Source of the DNA: HGM04593 sp045591315
GTDB taxonomy: Bacteria; Bacteroidota; Bacteroidia; Bacteroidales; Bacteroidaceae
NCBI GenBank assembly: GCA_045591315.1
Contig: JAZNSN010000082.1
Coordinates: forward strand, 1 to 27,930
DNA length: 27,930 bases
Reading direction: 5' to 3'
Below, piece by piece: positions 7,918 through 16,622 of the stretch. Within the stretch, counting starts at the first letter, position 1, and each line of letters begins with the position of its first letter. The notes under the pieces are model-generated. The model had not been told where the DNA came from. It saw only the letters and a program-made list of their open reading frames with translations, and made no database searches. A program made the position numbers and the translations under genes.

Positions 7918-8532
7918 ATGGGTAAATGCATTAGATTGGCTATTACCGGAGGAATAGGAAGCGGTAAGTCTGTTGTTTCGCGTATGCTCGATATTATGGG
8001 CGTTCCGGTGTATGACTGCGATGCCAGAGCAAAGGAGATGATGGTTCATGATACTCTGGTTGTTGCGGAATTGAAAAGGATGTTCGGTGAGGAGTGCTAT
8101 AACGAGGACGGCTCCTTGAACCGCAACTACATTGCATCGTGCATATTTACCGACAAAGAGAATATAAAGCGTGTGAACGGGCTTGTGCATCCCTTGATAA
8201 AGGCTGATTTCAATAGGTGGGCATGCGAACAGAATGTTCCTCTGGTGGCTGTGGAAACTGCTATTCTTTACGAGTCGGGTATGATAGATGCTGTTGACAA
8301 GGTGCTAGTCGTGTGGGCCGGAAGAGAAACGGCTATTGAACGTACGATGGCGCGCAGCGGCATGAGCCGTGTTCAGGTAGAGAGCAGAATGGATAACCAG
8401 ATGTCGGCCGATGACCTGCTGTTGCTTTCCGATTATTCCATATGCAACGATAAGGGGATATCGGTCATGGAGCAGCTCGTTTCTCTGCTCGAAGAGTTAA
8501 AAAATATTTCAAATTTTGCGGTGACGGATTGA
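7918..8532 (+). CDS. coaE: Dephospho-CoA kinase
   Basis: 204 aa from the ATG at 7918, one base past the stop of the YbbR-like gene. An upstream in-frame ATG at 7879 lies inside that gene and would add 13 unlikely residues. It catalyses the last step of CoA synthesis, phosphorylating the 3'-OH of dephospho-CoA. The P-loop GGIGSGKS is at residues 11-18. It is followed by GVPVYDCDARAKEMM (substrate-binding Asp), VHPLIKADF and VETAILYESGMIDAVDKVLVV, all typical of CoaE. The length is normal for the family. Confidence 0.96.
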   Translation: MGKCIRLAITGGIGSGKSVVSRMLDIMGVPVYDCDARAKEMMVHDTLVVAELKRMFGEECYNEDGSLNRNYIASCIFTDKENIKRVNGLVHPLIKADFNRWACEQNVPLVAVETAILYESGMIDAVDKVLVVWAGRETAIERTMARSGMSRVQVESRMDNQMSADDLLLLSDYSICNDKGISVMEQLVSLLEELKNISNFAVTD

Positions 8533-8596
8533 AATCCTATCTTCGCGGTATGCTATTACAGGAGTACGAACAACAATAAATACAAAATAGAACAAT

Positions 8597-9019
8597 ATGT
8601 TTGAGAGAATCCTTACAATTTCGGGTAAGCCCGGTCTTTACCGCCTCTTGTCAAGTGGGCGCAATATGTTCATAGTTGAGATACTTGATGCTTCAAAGAA
8701 GCGTATGCCTGTCCATAATAGCGACAAGGTGGTTATGCTTGATGACATTGCAATATATACCGACACCGAGGAGGTGCCCTTGCGTGACGTCTTTGCAAAG
8801 ATATACGAAAAGGAGAACGGTGTGTTGCCTTTCGATATGAAGATGGCTACACCGGAGGAGATGGTCGAGTACTTTGAGGGTGTAATGCCTGACTATGACC
8901 GTGAGAGAGTTTATCTGACACACATCAAGAAGATGTTCCAATGGTATAACATTCTTGTCAGCAACGGTGTGGTGGATTTTGTATCAGAAGAGTCTGTCGA
9001 GGAGAGTGCAGCTGAATAA
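8597..9019 (+). CDS. DUF5606-family conserved protein
   Basis: 140 aa, soluble, with no signal peptide. The sequence MFERILTISGKPGLYRLLSSGRNMFIVEILD (in part), then RMPVHNSDKVVMLDDIAIYT and HIKKMFQWYNILVSNGV, matches the small Bacteroidetes-specific family I know as DUF5606, whose function is unknown. It follows coaE by 64 nt on the same strand, an arrangement I recall as conserved. The N-terminal half looks like a small beta barrel and the C-terminal half is helical with an acidic tail (SEESVEESAAE). I assign no function. Confidence 0.75.
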   Translation: MFERILTISGKPGLYRLLSSGRNMFIVEILDASKKRMPVHNSDKVVMLDDIAIYTDTEEVPLRDVFAKIYEKENGVLPFDMKMATPEEMVEYFEGVMPDYDRERVYLTHIKKMFQWYNILVSNGVVDFVSEESVEESAAE

Positions 9020-9036
9020 TATAAATATTGTTGCAT

Positions 9037-9738
9037 ATGAAGAGAATATTTTTTCTGGCTGTATTGGCTATAGCTCTCTTTGCCAATGCTGATGCCCAGT
9101 CTTGGAAAGATGCTTTGGGAAAGATTGCAGGCAAGGTTTCTGAAAAGGTTTCCGGAAACTCTTCCGGCGTAAATGATGTTGTCGGAAACGTGTTGGGCGA
9201 TTTGATAGGAAAGGCTGTGCCTCTCAGCGACTCCTTGCTTGAGGGTACATGGAACTATCAGGGTGCTGCATGCGTGCTTGAGAGTGAGAACGCTCTTGCC
9301 GGTATCGGCGGCAGTGCTGTTTCTGGTCAGCTTGAGGAGAAACTCGATGGCTATCTTGCAAAAGTCGGGGTGGCAAAAGGCACATGCTCGTTTACTTTCA
9401 ACAAGGACAATTCATGTGTGTTCAGAATCAAGGAACGTGAAATTAAGGGTACATATAAGCTTAATGCAGAAGAGAAGACCATTAATTTCAGTTTCATGAA
9501 GAATAAACTCAATGTCAAGTCTTATGTTGCCTATAATGTGAAAGACATGAACATTGTCTTTGATTCGGATAAACTGCTTGCTCTTTTGCAGAAGACTCTA
9601 GGCGTGGTTTCAAGCAAGGCTTCAAGCCTTTCTTCGGCATCGTCAAGATTGGGTACAGCGGCTTCTACACTTGGTACTGTGGGGAAACTTCTTGAGAACT
9701 ACGACGGTATGATGCTGGGAATGGAACTGAAGAAATGA
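9037..9738 (+). CDS. Secreted lipocalin-like protein, DUF4923-like
   Basis: 233 aa from the ATG at 9037, chosen over a TTG at 9028 because it gives a compact signal peptide (MKRIFFLAVLAIALFANADA, then QSWKDALG). After a Gly/Ser/Val-rich linker (GKVSEKVSGNSSGVNDVVGN) comes a beta-rich region with LLEGTWNYQGAACVLESE, GTCSFTFNKDNSCVFRI and IKGTYKLNAEEKTINFSF, which looks like a lipocalin/DUF4923 fold. A Ser/Ala-rich helical tail closes it (SSKASSLSSASSRLGTAAST). It is likely periplasmic or surface-exposed. It is 17 nt downstream of the DUF5606 gene and ends at a shared terminator. The family name is from memory and less certain. Confidence 0.65.
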   Translation: MKRIFFLAVLAIALFANADAQSWKDALGKIAGKVSEKVSGNSSGVNDVVGNVLGDLIGKAVPLSDSLLEGTWNYQGAACVLESENALAGIGGSAVSGQLEEKLDGYLAKVGVAKGTCSFTFNKDNSCVFRIKEREIKGTYKLNAEEKTINFSFMKNKLNVKSYVAYNVKDMNIVFDSDKLLALLQKTLGVVSSKASSLSSASSRLGTAASTLGTVGKLLENYDGMMLGMELKK

Positions 9739-9754
9739 AAAAGAGGATATAACA

Positions 9755-9791
9755 AAAAAACGGGTCAGCCACGAAGGCTGACCCGTTTTTT
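9755..9791. terminator. Bidirectional terminator between DUF4923-like gene and clpB
   Basis: AAAAAACGGGTCAGCC (9755-9770) pairs perfectly with GGCTGACCCGTTTTTT (9776-9791) around ACGAA. The A-run and T-run on either side give a classic intrinsic terminator on both strands. It lies between the converging genes ending at 9738 and 9793. Confidence 0.9.
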
Positions 9792-9792
9792 G

Positions 9793-12384
9793 TTATTTGT
9801 TGATGAAGACGAGGCTCTCTTCGGTGGCTTCTACCTTTATCGGAAATTCCTTGTTTACGCTTCCGGCAAGCAGTTGCTTTGAAAGGTCGTTGAGGAGCAG
9901 CCTTTGTATGGCCCGTTTGATGGGGCGTGCACCGAACTCCGGGTCGAAGCCGGCCTTGGCAATGAACTTTATTGCAGTGTCATCAGCTTCAAGCCTTACG
10001 CCGTTTTCGCTGAGCAGCTTTGCTACGGAATTTATCTGCAGGCGTACTATCTGCTCTATTTCACTTTCGTTCAGAGGCGTGAACATAATCGTTTCGTCAA
10101 TGCGGTTCAGGAATTCTGGACGTATTGTCTTCTTCAGCATCTCCATTATCTTCTCTTTGATCTCCTCGATGATGCTTTCCCTGTTCTCCTTGCCGATTTT
10201 TGAGAACTGTTCCTGGATATAGCTGCTGCCAAGATTGCTTGTCATTATTATAATGGTGTTCTTGAAGTTCACTACGCGTCCTTTGTTGTCGGTGAGACGT
10301 CCGTCATCGAGTACCTGCAACAGTATATTGAATACGTCGGGGTGCGCCTTTTCTATCTCGTCGAAAAGTACAACGGAGTAGGGCTTGCGGCGTACGGCTT
10401 CGGTGAGCTGTCCTCCCTCGTCGTATCCTACATATCCCGGAGGGGCGCCAATCAAGCGGGATACTGAGAATTTCTCCTGGTACTCGCTCATGTCTATTCG
10501 TGTCATCAGGCTCTCGTCATTGAACAGATAGTTGGCTAGGGCTTTTGCAAGTTCAGTCTTTCCTACGCCTGTCGTACCCAGGAATATGAATGAACCTATA
10601 GGACGTTTGGGGTCCTGCAGCCCGGCCCGGCTACGGCGTACTGCGTCGCTGACAGCCTGTATGGCCTCTTCTTGTCCAATAACGCTCTTGTGGAGCTCAT
10701 CTTCCAGGGTGAGCAGTTTCTCGCGTTCGCTCTGCAGCATCTTGCTGACGGGGATGCCTGTCCAGCGCGATACGACGTCGGCGATGTCCTCTGCCGTTAC
10801 CTCCTCTTTTATCATGGCAACTGCGCCTTGCGCTGTACGCAGCTCTTCCTGTACTTTGGCAATCTCGTCTTCCAGGGCTTTGATTTTGCCGTAGCGTATC
10901 TCGGCTACGCGGCCGTAGTCGCCTTCGCGTTCGGCTTTTTCGGCATCGAACTTGAGCTCTTCAATTTCGTGTTTCGCGTTTTGTATGCGGTCGGCAAGTT
11001 CCTTTTCCTGTTGCCATTTCGCGCGTTTCTCCTTTTCCTGTTCCTTTAGGGCTGATATCTCTTTGCCGAGCATAGCAAGCTTGGCTTCGTCCTTTTCACG
11101 CTTTATCGCTTCGCGCTCAATCTCAAGCTGTTTTAGGTGGCGTGATATCTCGTCAAGTTCCTCCGGCAAGGAGTCTCTCTCCATGCGGAGCTTGGCAGCA
11201 GCCTCGTCTATGAGGTCAATGGCCTTGTCGGGCAAGAAGCGTTCTGTTATGTAGCGGTCGCTGAGGGTAACAGCTGCAATGATAGCATCATCCTGTATGC
11301 GCACCTTGTGATGGCTTTCGTAGCGCTCTTTCAGGCCGCGTAGTATTGAGATGCTGCTCATCTTGTCGGGCTCGGTAACAAGCACGCTCTGGAAGCGTCG
11401 TTCAAGTGCCTTGTCTTTCTCAAAGTACTTCTGGTACTCGTCGAGCGTTGTGGCTCCTATAGAACGCAGTTCGCCGCGGGCAAGTGCCGGCTTGAGGATA
11501 TTGGCAGCATCCATTGCGCCTTCTCCCTTGCCTGCTCCCACCAAGGTGTGTATCTCGTCTATGAAGAGTATGATGCGTCCTCCGGCTTTGGTTACCTCGC
11601 TTATAACGGCTTTCAAACGCTCCTCGAACTCGCCCTTATACTTCGCTCCTGCCATGAGTGCTCCCATGTCGAGCGAGTAGATCTGCTTGTCGCGAAGATT
11701 GTCGGGCACGTCACCTCTTATGATGCGGTGTGCCAGTCCTTCTACTATTGCAGTCTTTCCGGTTCCCGGCTCTCCAATCAATATCGGGTTGTTCTTTGTA
11801 CGGCGGCTCAGTATCTGCAGTATGCGTCGTATCTCGTCGTCTCGTCCGATTACGGGGTCGAGCTTGCCGTTTCTTGCAGCTTCGTTGAGGTTTACTGCAT
11901 ATTTTTCAAGTGCCTGATAGCTCTCCTCTGCGCTCTGCGATGTAACCTTGCTGCCTTTGCGCAGTTCAAGTATCGCTTTCTCAAGTTCTTGCTTGCTTAC
12001 GCCGTTCTCCTTCAATATTGCTGAAACCGGGCTTCCTGTTTCGAGCAAAGCTGCCAGCAGGGGTTCTACCGATATATACTCGTCACCGTATTTCTTTGCA
12101 ATATCTTCGGCCTTCAGTATGATGCTGTTGCTATCGCGGCTTAGATAGGGTTCGCCTCCGCTTACCTTTGGCAATGAACGGATGATGTTCTCTGTTCCGT
12201 TCTTTATGTTGTTTATGTTCGCACCTGTCTTCTGTAACAGGAAAGAGACTATCTGTTCGTTGCTTTTCAGAACTCCTCCCATTATGTGAGCAGGTTCAAT
12301 TACTTGCTGTCCATGCGCCTGGGCAATGTTTACAGCTTCTTGAATTGCCTCTTGGGCTTTGATTGTAAATTTGTTAAAGTTCAT
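9793..12384 (-). CDS. clpB: ATP-dependent chaperone ClpB (disaggregase)
   Basis: 863 aa, full length for ClpB. In order: Clp N-terminal repeats (residues 1-145), the first AAA+ module with Walker A GEPGTGKT (204-211) and Walker B-type LFIDEIHTLVGAG, and the middle coiled-coil domain (about 400-530). The second AAA+ module has Walker A GTTGVGKT and VVLFDEIEKAHPDVFN, then the C-terminal domain (RIDETIMFTPL, GFDPEFGARPIKRAIQR). The coiled-coil middle domain separates it from ClpA/ClpC. It dissolves stress aggregates together with DnaK. It is monocistronic, between a bidirectional terminator and a long upstream gap that carries two phased palindromes, which suggests heat-shock control. Confidence 0.97.
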   Translation of the reverse strand: MNFNKFTIKAQEAIQEAVNIAQAHGQQVIEPAHIMGGVLKSNEQIVSFLLQKTGANINNIKNGTENIIRSLPKVSGGEPYLSRDSNSIILKAEDIAKKYGDEYISVEPLLAALLETGSPVSAILKENGVSKQELEKAILELRKGSKVTSQSAEESYQALEKYAVNLNEAARNGKLDPVIGRDDEIRRILQILSRRTKNNPILIGEPGTGKTAIVEGLAHRIIRGDVPDNLRDKQIYSLDMGALMAGAKYKGEFEERLKAVISEVTKAGGRIILFIDEIHTLVGAGKGEGAMDAANILKPALARGELRSIGATTLDEYQKYFEKDKALERRFQSVLVTEPDKMSSISILRGLKERYESHHKVRIQDDAIIAAVTLSDRYITERFLPDKAIDLIDEAAAKLRMERDSLPEELDEISRHLKQLEIEREAIKREKDEAKLAMLGKEISALKEQEKEKRAKWQQEKELADRIQNAKHEIEELKFDAEKAEREGDYGRVAEIRYGKIKALEDEIAKVQEELRTAQGAVAMIKEEVTAEDIADVVSRWTGIPVSKMLQSEREKLLTLEDELHKSVIGQEEAIQAVSDAVRRSRAGLQDPKRPIGSFIFLGTTGVGKTELAKALANYLFNDESLMTRIDMSEYQEKFSVSRLIGAPPGYVGYDEGGQLTEAVRRKPYSVVLFDEIEKAHPDVFNILLQVLDDGRLTDNKGRVVNFKNTIIIMTSNLGSSYIQEQFSKIGKENRESIIEEIKEKIMEMLKKTIRPEFLNRIDETIMFTPLNESEIEQIVRLQINSVAKLLSENGVRLEADDTAIKFIAKAGFDPEFGARPIKRAIQRLLLNDLSKQLLAGSVNKEFPIKVEATEESLVFINK

Positions 12385-12414
12385 ATTTTTAATCTCCTTT
12401 CATGAACTTATGAA

Positions 12415-12448
12415 CAAATAGCGCGCCATTCGGTTTTATGGTGACAAA
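12415..12448 (-). promoter_or_regulatory. Possible clpB promoter
   Basis: On the minus strand TTTG (12445-12448) and GCTATTTG (12415-12422) sit 22 bp apart. This approximates the Bacteroidetes promoter but has two mismatches in the -7 element. The TTTG falls inside the upstream palindrome at 12443-12453. The leader would be about 25 nt, and the minus strand shows AAGGAG shortly before the ATG. Confidence 0.3.
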
Positions 12449-12473
12449 ATGTCTGTTTAGGTGACAACTTGTC
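12443..12473. promoter_or_regulatory. Two phased palindromes upstream of clpB (candidate operator)
   Basis: GACAAAATGTC (12443-12453) and GACAACTTGTC (12463-12473) are 11-bp inverted repeats of similar sequence. Each is preceded by GT, giving a GTGACAAnnTGTC direct repeat. Their starts are exactly 20 bp apart, close to two helical turns, about 60-90 bp upstream of the clpB start. This is what a site bound by two dimers of one regulator would look like. The regulator is not identified. Confidence 0.5.
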
Positions 12474-12482
12474 GTTATATAT

Positions 12483-12526
12483 AAGTTTTACGGCTTGAAA
12501 TCATAAGACTTCAAGCCGTAAAACTT
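12483..12526 (-). terminator. Terminator of the nadE-fasciclin unit
   Basis: AAGTTTTACGGCTTGAA (12483-12499) pairs perfectly over 17 bp with 12510-12526 around a 10-nt loop. It lies 12 bp past the minus-strand stop codon of the fasciclin gene. On that strand the 3' arm ends in TTTTACTT before an AT-rich stretch. Confidence 0.8.
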
Positions 12527-12538
12527 TATTTGTCGGTA

Positions 12539-14608
12539 TTAATAGATATCTTCCGGTTTGCTCTGGTCAGATATTACTACCGTAGGTACAAGTTCCAGAT
12601 AATCCTGGTCGAACTGTTTCAGCTTTCCGGTACTGTTTTCTGTGACGTCCTTGAAGCGTAGCCAGTGGTCGCCTTTGTCAAGACGGTATGTTCCGATTAT
12701 TTTTCTGATTGACTGTTCGCTGTCTCTCATGGTATTCTTGTCTTCATCAAGGCAGATGCTTGCAGGGCCTTTCATGTAACCGCGGTTACGCATGGCCTTG
12801 TCGTTCTCCTTGATTTCATCTTCTGTCTTTCCGGCATCTGTTGTCCAGCCGATTATCAGGTCGGTTTCTGCATTCCAGCGGAGGTCAACCGGGATTCCGG
12901 CAATGATGCCATCTATGTAGAATTGGCACACGCCTCGATAATATCCTCTAGGATATCCGAAACGTATTTCGTAATCGCCTGCCGGAACATGTGGAATACG
13001 ATACTGGAAGTCGTACTTTCCTTCTACTATGAATTCGTCTCCCTGGAAGTTGGCATATGAACCGAGTGATGTGGCATGCGGTCTGAAATAGAATACTTCG
13101 GTGTCGTTGTTGTTGACTATGAAATATTTACAGTAGCCTGCCGGTATGAATGTCACGACATTGCCCGGAAGTGACAAGTCCCAACGTACGTCGTTGTTCG
13201 TGAACTCCGGGAACAAAGCAGAAATATCCATTCTGATTCTCTCTCTCATTACGTTTCCGGCCATCTCATCTTCATTGTATATAAGAATGCGGTCGATTGT
13301 GTGGATAATGCCGTTCAATGCGCTCTGGTCGAAGTCGGCAAGTTCCGGGTATTTCTCTTTTGTTGCAGAAGCCTTGTCAACGATGACATTCAGGTGGTCC
13401 TGCATATTTGCATTGTTGCAGGTTGTTCCGCCGTTTTGTCCGTAGTTGAGGACAATTTCCTGTCTGAGCTTATCGTTGGTATATGGCTTTGTTACCTTTA
13501 TCATGGTATATGGCAACATTGTCTCATAGTATTCTTGGCTGTCAAAGTTCTGGTTGAGATTCAACAAAGATGAGTATCCTTCGTTCTCGTAATTCTCCAT
13601 AATGAATCCTCCAGGACCTGTTGAGGAACTGTAAAGCAACTGGCGGTCGATTATGTGGTAGAGAATGAATTGGCGCAGTGCGTTCTTCGGGTTTCTATAG
13701 TCTCCTTGTGCCTCTTTTCCATAATGCTCCTCGGCAAATGCAGCAAGTTCGCTGACGTTGTTTATGCCAAGGCTGTGGTAAAGAGCGTCCGGCTCGATAA
13801 GCACGGTGTATTTTTGCTTCTTGTCTTTCGGGTATGGTGATGTAGAGCTTTCTGAGTCGAGTGACGGTCCTGTCAGGGTGTTGTCATATTCCGGGTCGAT
13901 TTCATATATGTCCAGAATTGAATCCACGCCTGTCAGCATGATTGCATCGTAGAATATGCTGAAAGGCAACTGGGACTTTATGAGTTCGGTCAGCATTTTG
14001 TTCGATGGGCTTAGAACAGCGTCAATTACCTGAATATAGCCGTTTTCCATCTTAAGGTCCTGTGCAATTATTCTGGAGCTGTTGTTGAGCAACGGGAATA
14101 CCTGACCTTTATCATTTGTAGTCCATTCTACTGTCGTGAATCGGCGGTTCATTGTACTCATCGGGAATGCACCGTCGTAGATGTCTGTAGTCTTGTAACC
14201 CATCTCAATGATGTGGTTCTTTGCAATCTCCGTGGCCATACTGTCGGTAAGATCCTCTATGTATGGTGAGGTGATGCCGGTTCTTTCACCTTCAAGATGA
14301 AGGTTGTACTGCTTTATCAAGAATGAGTCTATAGCCTCGTTCTGCGGTGCGAAGCATGTGTAGGAACCATAAGTGGAAAGTGTCTTCAGAATGCTTCCTG
14401 ATGTCTTCTTGCCAATCTTTGCTTTACCAAGGATTGTCGCAAAATTGCTGAACTGAGGATTGTTTACAATGTAATCCGAAATAAGTTCGCCGGTGAAAGT
14501 GAACCTGTTGCTCTTGTCAATTTCATCTTCGCAACTGTTAAGGCCGCATAAGGAGATTGTGCTTATAAGCAATACAGCCCAAGTCTTGATTTTGCTTGTC
14601 TTTCTCAT
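12539..14608 (-). CDS. Fasciclin-domain surface lipoprotein (copy 1)
   Basis: 689 aa. A lipoprotein signal peptide ends in LNSC with Cys26. The residues after the Cys are acidic (CEDEID), resembling the Bacteroidetes signal that sends lipoproteins to the cell surface. Two FAS1-type regions follow. The first (about residues 40-205) has GSYTCFAPQNEAIDSFL, MGYKTTDI and MENGYIQVIDAVL. The second (about 210-445) has NALRQFILYHIIDRQLLY and LNGIIHTIDRILIYNEDEM. The C-terminal third (about 450-689) is beta-rich and has no name I can give. FAS1 domains mediate adhesion. It starts 24 nt after nadE on the same strand and probably shares its transcript. It is a clear paralogue of the gene at 16916-19096, and no SusC/SusD pair is present here. 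Confidence 0.82.
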   Translation of the reverse strand: MRKTSKIKTWAVLLISTISLCGLNSCEDEIDKSNRFTFTGELISDYIVNNPQFSNFATILGKAKIGKKTSGSILKTLSTYGSYTCFAPQNEAIDSFLIKQYNLHLEGERTGITSPYIEDLTDSMATEIAKNHIIEMGYKTTDIYDGAFPMSTMNRRFTTVEWTTNDKGQVFPLLNNSSRIIAQDLKMENGYIQVIDAVLSPSNKMLTELIKSQLPFSIFYDAIMLTGVDSILDIYEIDPEYDNTLTGPSLDSESSTSPYPKDKKQKYTVLIEPDALYHSLGINNVSELAAFAEEHYGKEAQGDYRNPKNALRQFILYHIIDRQLLYSSSTGPGGFIMENYENEGYSSLLNLNQNFDSQEYYETMLPYTMIKVTKPYTNDKLRQEIVLNYGQNGGTTCNNANMQDHLNVIVDKASATKEKYPELADFDQSALNGIIHTIDRILIYNEDEMAGNVMRERIRMDISALFPEFTNNDVRWDLSLPGNVVTFIPAGYCKYFIVNNNDTEVFYFRPHATSLGSYANFQGDEFIVEGKYDFQYRIPHVPAGDYEIRFGYPRGYYRGVCQFYIDGIIAGIPVDLRWNAETDLIIGWTTDAGKTEDEIKENDKAMRNRGYMKGPASICLDEDKNTMRDSEQSIRKIIGTYRLDKGDHWLRFKDVTENSTGKLKQFDQDYLELVPTVVISDQSKPEDIY

Positions 14609-14632
14609 ATTGTGGTTTTTTGTGGTTTTCGG

Positions 14633-16516
14633 TTATTTGCGGTTCTGTTCGCTCCAAAGCCTGCTGCTGCAGTCTGCCGGCATGTTCCATCCATCTTCCC
14701 TGCTGAAGTTGCAGCTTCCGGTCTTAGGGCTGTCCGGCATACATGAGCGCTTGAACTGCTGTGTAAAGAAGCGCCGCACGAATGTGTTCAGCCATTTGTC
14801 AATTGTCTCGCTGTTGTGGATACCTTCAAATGCATTCTTTGCCATGAACGAAATCTTTTCAGGCGAGAATCTGTTCCGCAGGAAATGGTACAGGAAGAAG
14901 TCGTGGAGTTCGTATGGACCTACCAGATCTTCGGTCTTCTGTTTTATGTTGCCATTGTTGTCGGCCGGTGTCAGTTCCGGTGATATTGGGGTATCAAGTA
15001 TGTCTATGAGCGTTGCGCTTGTTTCTGTGTCATCGCAGTTCTCTGCTACCCAGCGAACAATATGCTGTATAAGCGTCTTAGGTACAGATGCGTTCACTCC
15101 GTACATACTCATGTGGTCTCCGTTGTATGTCGCCCATCCGAGTGCCAGTTCCGACATGTCTCCGGTGCCGATAACCAAACCATTCTGCTTGTTGGCAATA
15201 TCCATCAGTATCTGTGTGCGTTCCCGTGCCTGTGAATTCTCGTACGTGGTATCGTGGTTGTCTGTATCGTGTCCGATATCCTTGAAATGCTGGATGCATG
15301 CCTCCTTTATCGATATCTCTCTTATGGTGACTTTGAGCTTGTTCATCAAGGAGAGCGCATTGTTATAGGTTCTGTCGGTTGTTCCGAATCCGGGCATCGT
15401 TACAGCTGTTATATCGCTGTGCGGTTTTCCCAACATGTCGAAAGCCTTTGCTGTTACCAGGAGTGCCAGTGTAGAATCCAACCCGCCGGATATTCCTATA
15501 ACGGCACTCTTCGAGCATGTGTGTGCCATTCTTCTAGCCAAAGCTGTGGCCTGGATTGTGAAGATTTCTTCATATCGGGTGCTGCTCTCATGCTTTTTGG
15601 GAATGAATGGTGTGGGATTGAAGCGTCTTTCAAATGTCTTTAAGCAGTTTCCTGTTGCAGGTATATATAATTTGTCCACAATGCTTCTCTTTGAAAAGTT
15701 CGGGTCTCCGATACGTCTGTTGGTGACCTTCTCAACATCGGCTTCAATGGCTGTTGTGTGACTGCTTGTGAGGAAGCGTTCGCTTTCGGCAATTATGTTG
15801 CCACACTCTGCAATGGCGCAGTATCCGGAATGTACTGCGCTGCTCGTGGATTCTCCCCAACCGCTGTTGGCTTGCATGTATATGCATTTGTATCTTCTGC
15901 TTTGCTGTCTGACCCTTTCTTTTATACGCAAGTGAGTACCGGCTTCTTCGGCTCTTGCAGTGGGGTTCAGTATTATCTGTGCACCTGCTATTGCCAGTTC
16001 TGCACCAGGAGCAATGGGGGTTTCGGCATCTTCTCCTATTTCTATTCCAAAGGTGAACGATTGTGTCTCAATTATCCCGCTCTTGAGAAAAGGAACTCTC
16101 TTGTCGGCTATTATTGTCGTTTCTCCTTCGTTTAAGGATGATGAGCTTGTGAACCATTTGCTGCTTTGCGCTCTTTGTGGAACCAGACACATTATTTCTC
16201 CTTTGTGTATAACGGCTGCACAGTTGAAGATTGCGCTTTTATGCATTATCGGTGTGCCGACGACAATGATTGTCTCTTTCCCTCTTGTTTTTTCTGCAAT
16301 GTGTGTCAAAGCTTTCTTGCACTCTTCTGTCAAGAGAGGACTAGAAAACAGGTCTGCACAACTGCTTGCTGTTATACATAGTTCGGGAAATAGCATTAGC
16401 TCGACCTCTTCTTTTATTTGGCCGATAGTAGAAATGATGCTTTCCGCATTGAATTTCGGGTCTCCGACATTCAATACTGGAACTGCTGTTGCTGCCTTTA
16501 TGAATCCGTGCTTCAT
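14633..16516 (-). CDS. nadE: NAD+ synthetase, two-domain (glutamine-dependent type), amidase domain apparently degenerate
   Basis: 627 aa. The N-terminal nitrilase-like amidase domain (1-280) is fused to an ATP-pyrophosphatase synthetase domain (about 310-610). The synthetase domain looks intact: SGGLDST (343-349), GTGDMSELALGWATYNGDHMSMYGVNASVPKT (in part) and RRFFTQQFKRSCMPDSPK near the end. It should amidate deamido-NAD+ to NAD+. In the amidase domain E45 (LMLFPELC) fits the Glu of the Glu-Lys-Cys triad. The usual VPKxYLPxYxEFYE segment reads VPQRAQSSKWF, so Lys is replaced by Gln114 and the segment is shorter. The usual SARC before YxxAxxGxGEST reads SRRY, with Tyr209 where Cys is expected; Cys211 lies two residues on. 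The protein may therefore use free ammonia, unless the triad is arranged differently. Family sequences are recalled, not aligned. Confidence 0.9.
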   Translation of the reverse strand: MKHGFIKAATAVPVLNVGDPKFNAESIISTIGQIKEEVELMLFPELCITASSCADLFSSPLLTEECKKALTHIAEKTRGKETIIVVGTPIMHKSAIFNCAAVIHKGEIMCLVPQRAQSSKWFTSSSSLNEGETTIIADKRVPFLKSGIIETQSFTFGIEIGEDAETPIAPGAELAIAGAQIILNPTARAEEAGTHLRIKERVRQQSRRYKCIYMQANSGWGESTSSAVHSGYCAIAECGNIIAESERFLTSSHTTAIEADVEKVTNRRIGDPNFSKRSIVDKLYIPATGNCLKTFERRFNPTPFIPKKHESSTRYEEIFTIQATALARRMAHTCSKSAVIGISGGLDSTLALLVTAKAFDMLGKPHSDITAVTMPGFGTTDRTYNNALSLMNKLKVTIREISIKEACIQHFKDIGHDTDNHDTTYENSQARERTQILMDIANKQNGLVIGTGDMSELALGWATYNGDHMSMYGVNASVPKTLIQHIVRWVAENCDDTETSATLIDILDTPISPELTPADNNGNIKQKTEDLVGPYELHDFFLYHFLRNRFSPEKISFMAKNAFEGIHNSETIDKWLNTFVRRFFTQQFKRSCMPDSPKTGSCNFSREDGWNMPADCSSRLWSEQNRK

Positions 16517-16580
16517 CTCTTATGTATAATGGCTCTTCCGTTAATAATAGTCAGATTCTGTATAAAATCACCAATTATTG

Positions 16581-16588
16581 CAAATATA
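16581..16588 (-). promoter_or_regulatory. Proximal -7 promoter element for nadE
   Basis: TATATTTG on the minus strand matches TAnnTTTG exactly and is 65 bp upstream of the nadE ATG. No good TTTG lies 19-21 bp further upstream, so this is a partial match. Confidence 0.45.
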
Positions 16589-16622
16589 CTAACAAACAAG
16601 CGAAAGTTGTGCAAGCGAATGG

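Noticed and set aside
14493..15368. 291-codon plus-strand frame opposite nadE and the start of fasciclin copy 1
   Set aside because: It runs across two well-supported minus-strand genes, is Ser/Leu-rich with no recognisable motif, and has no start context.
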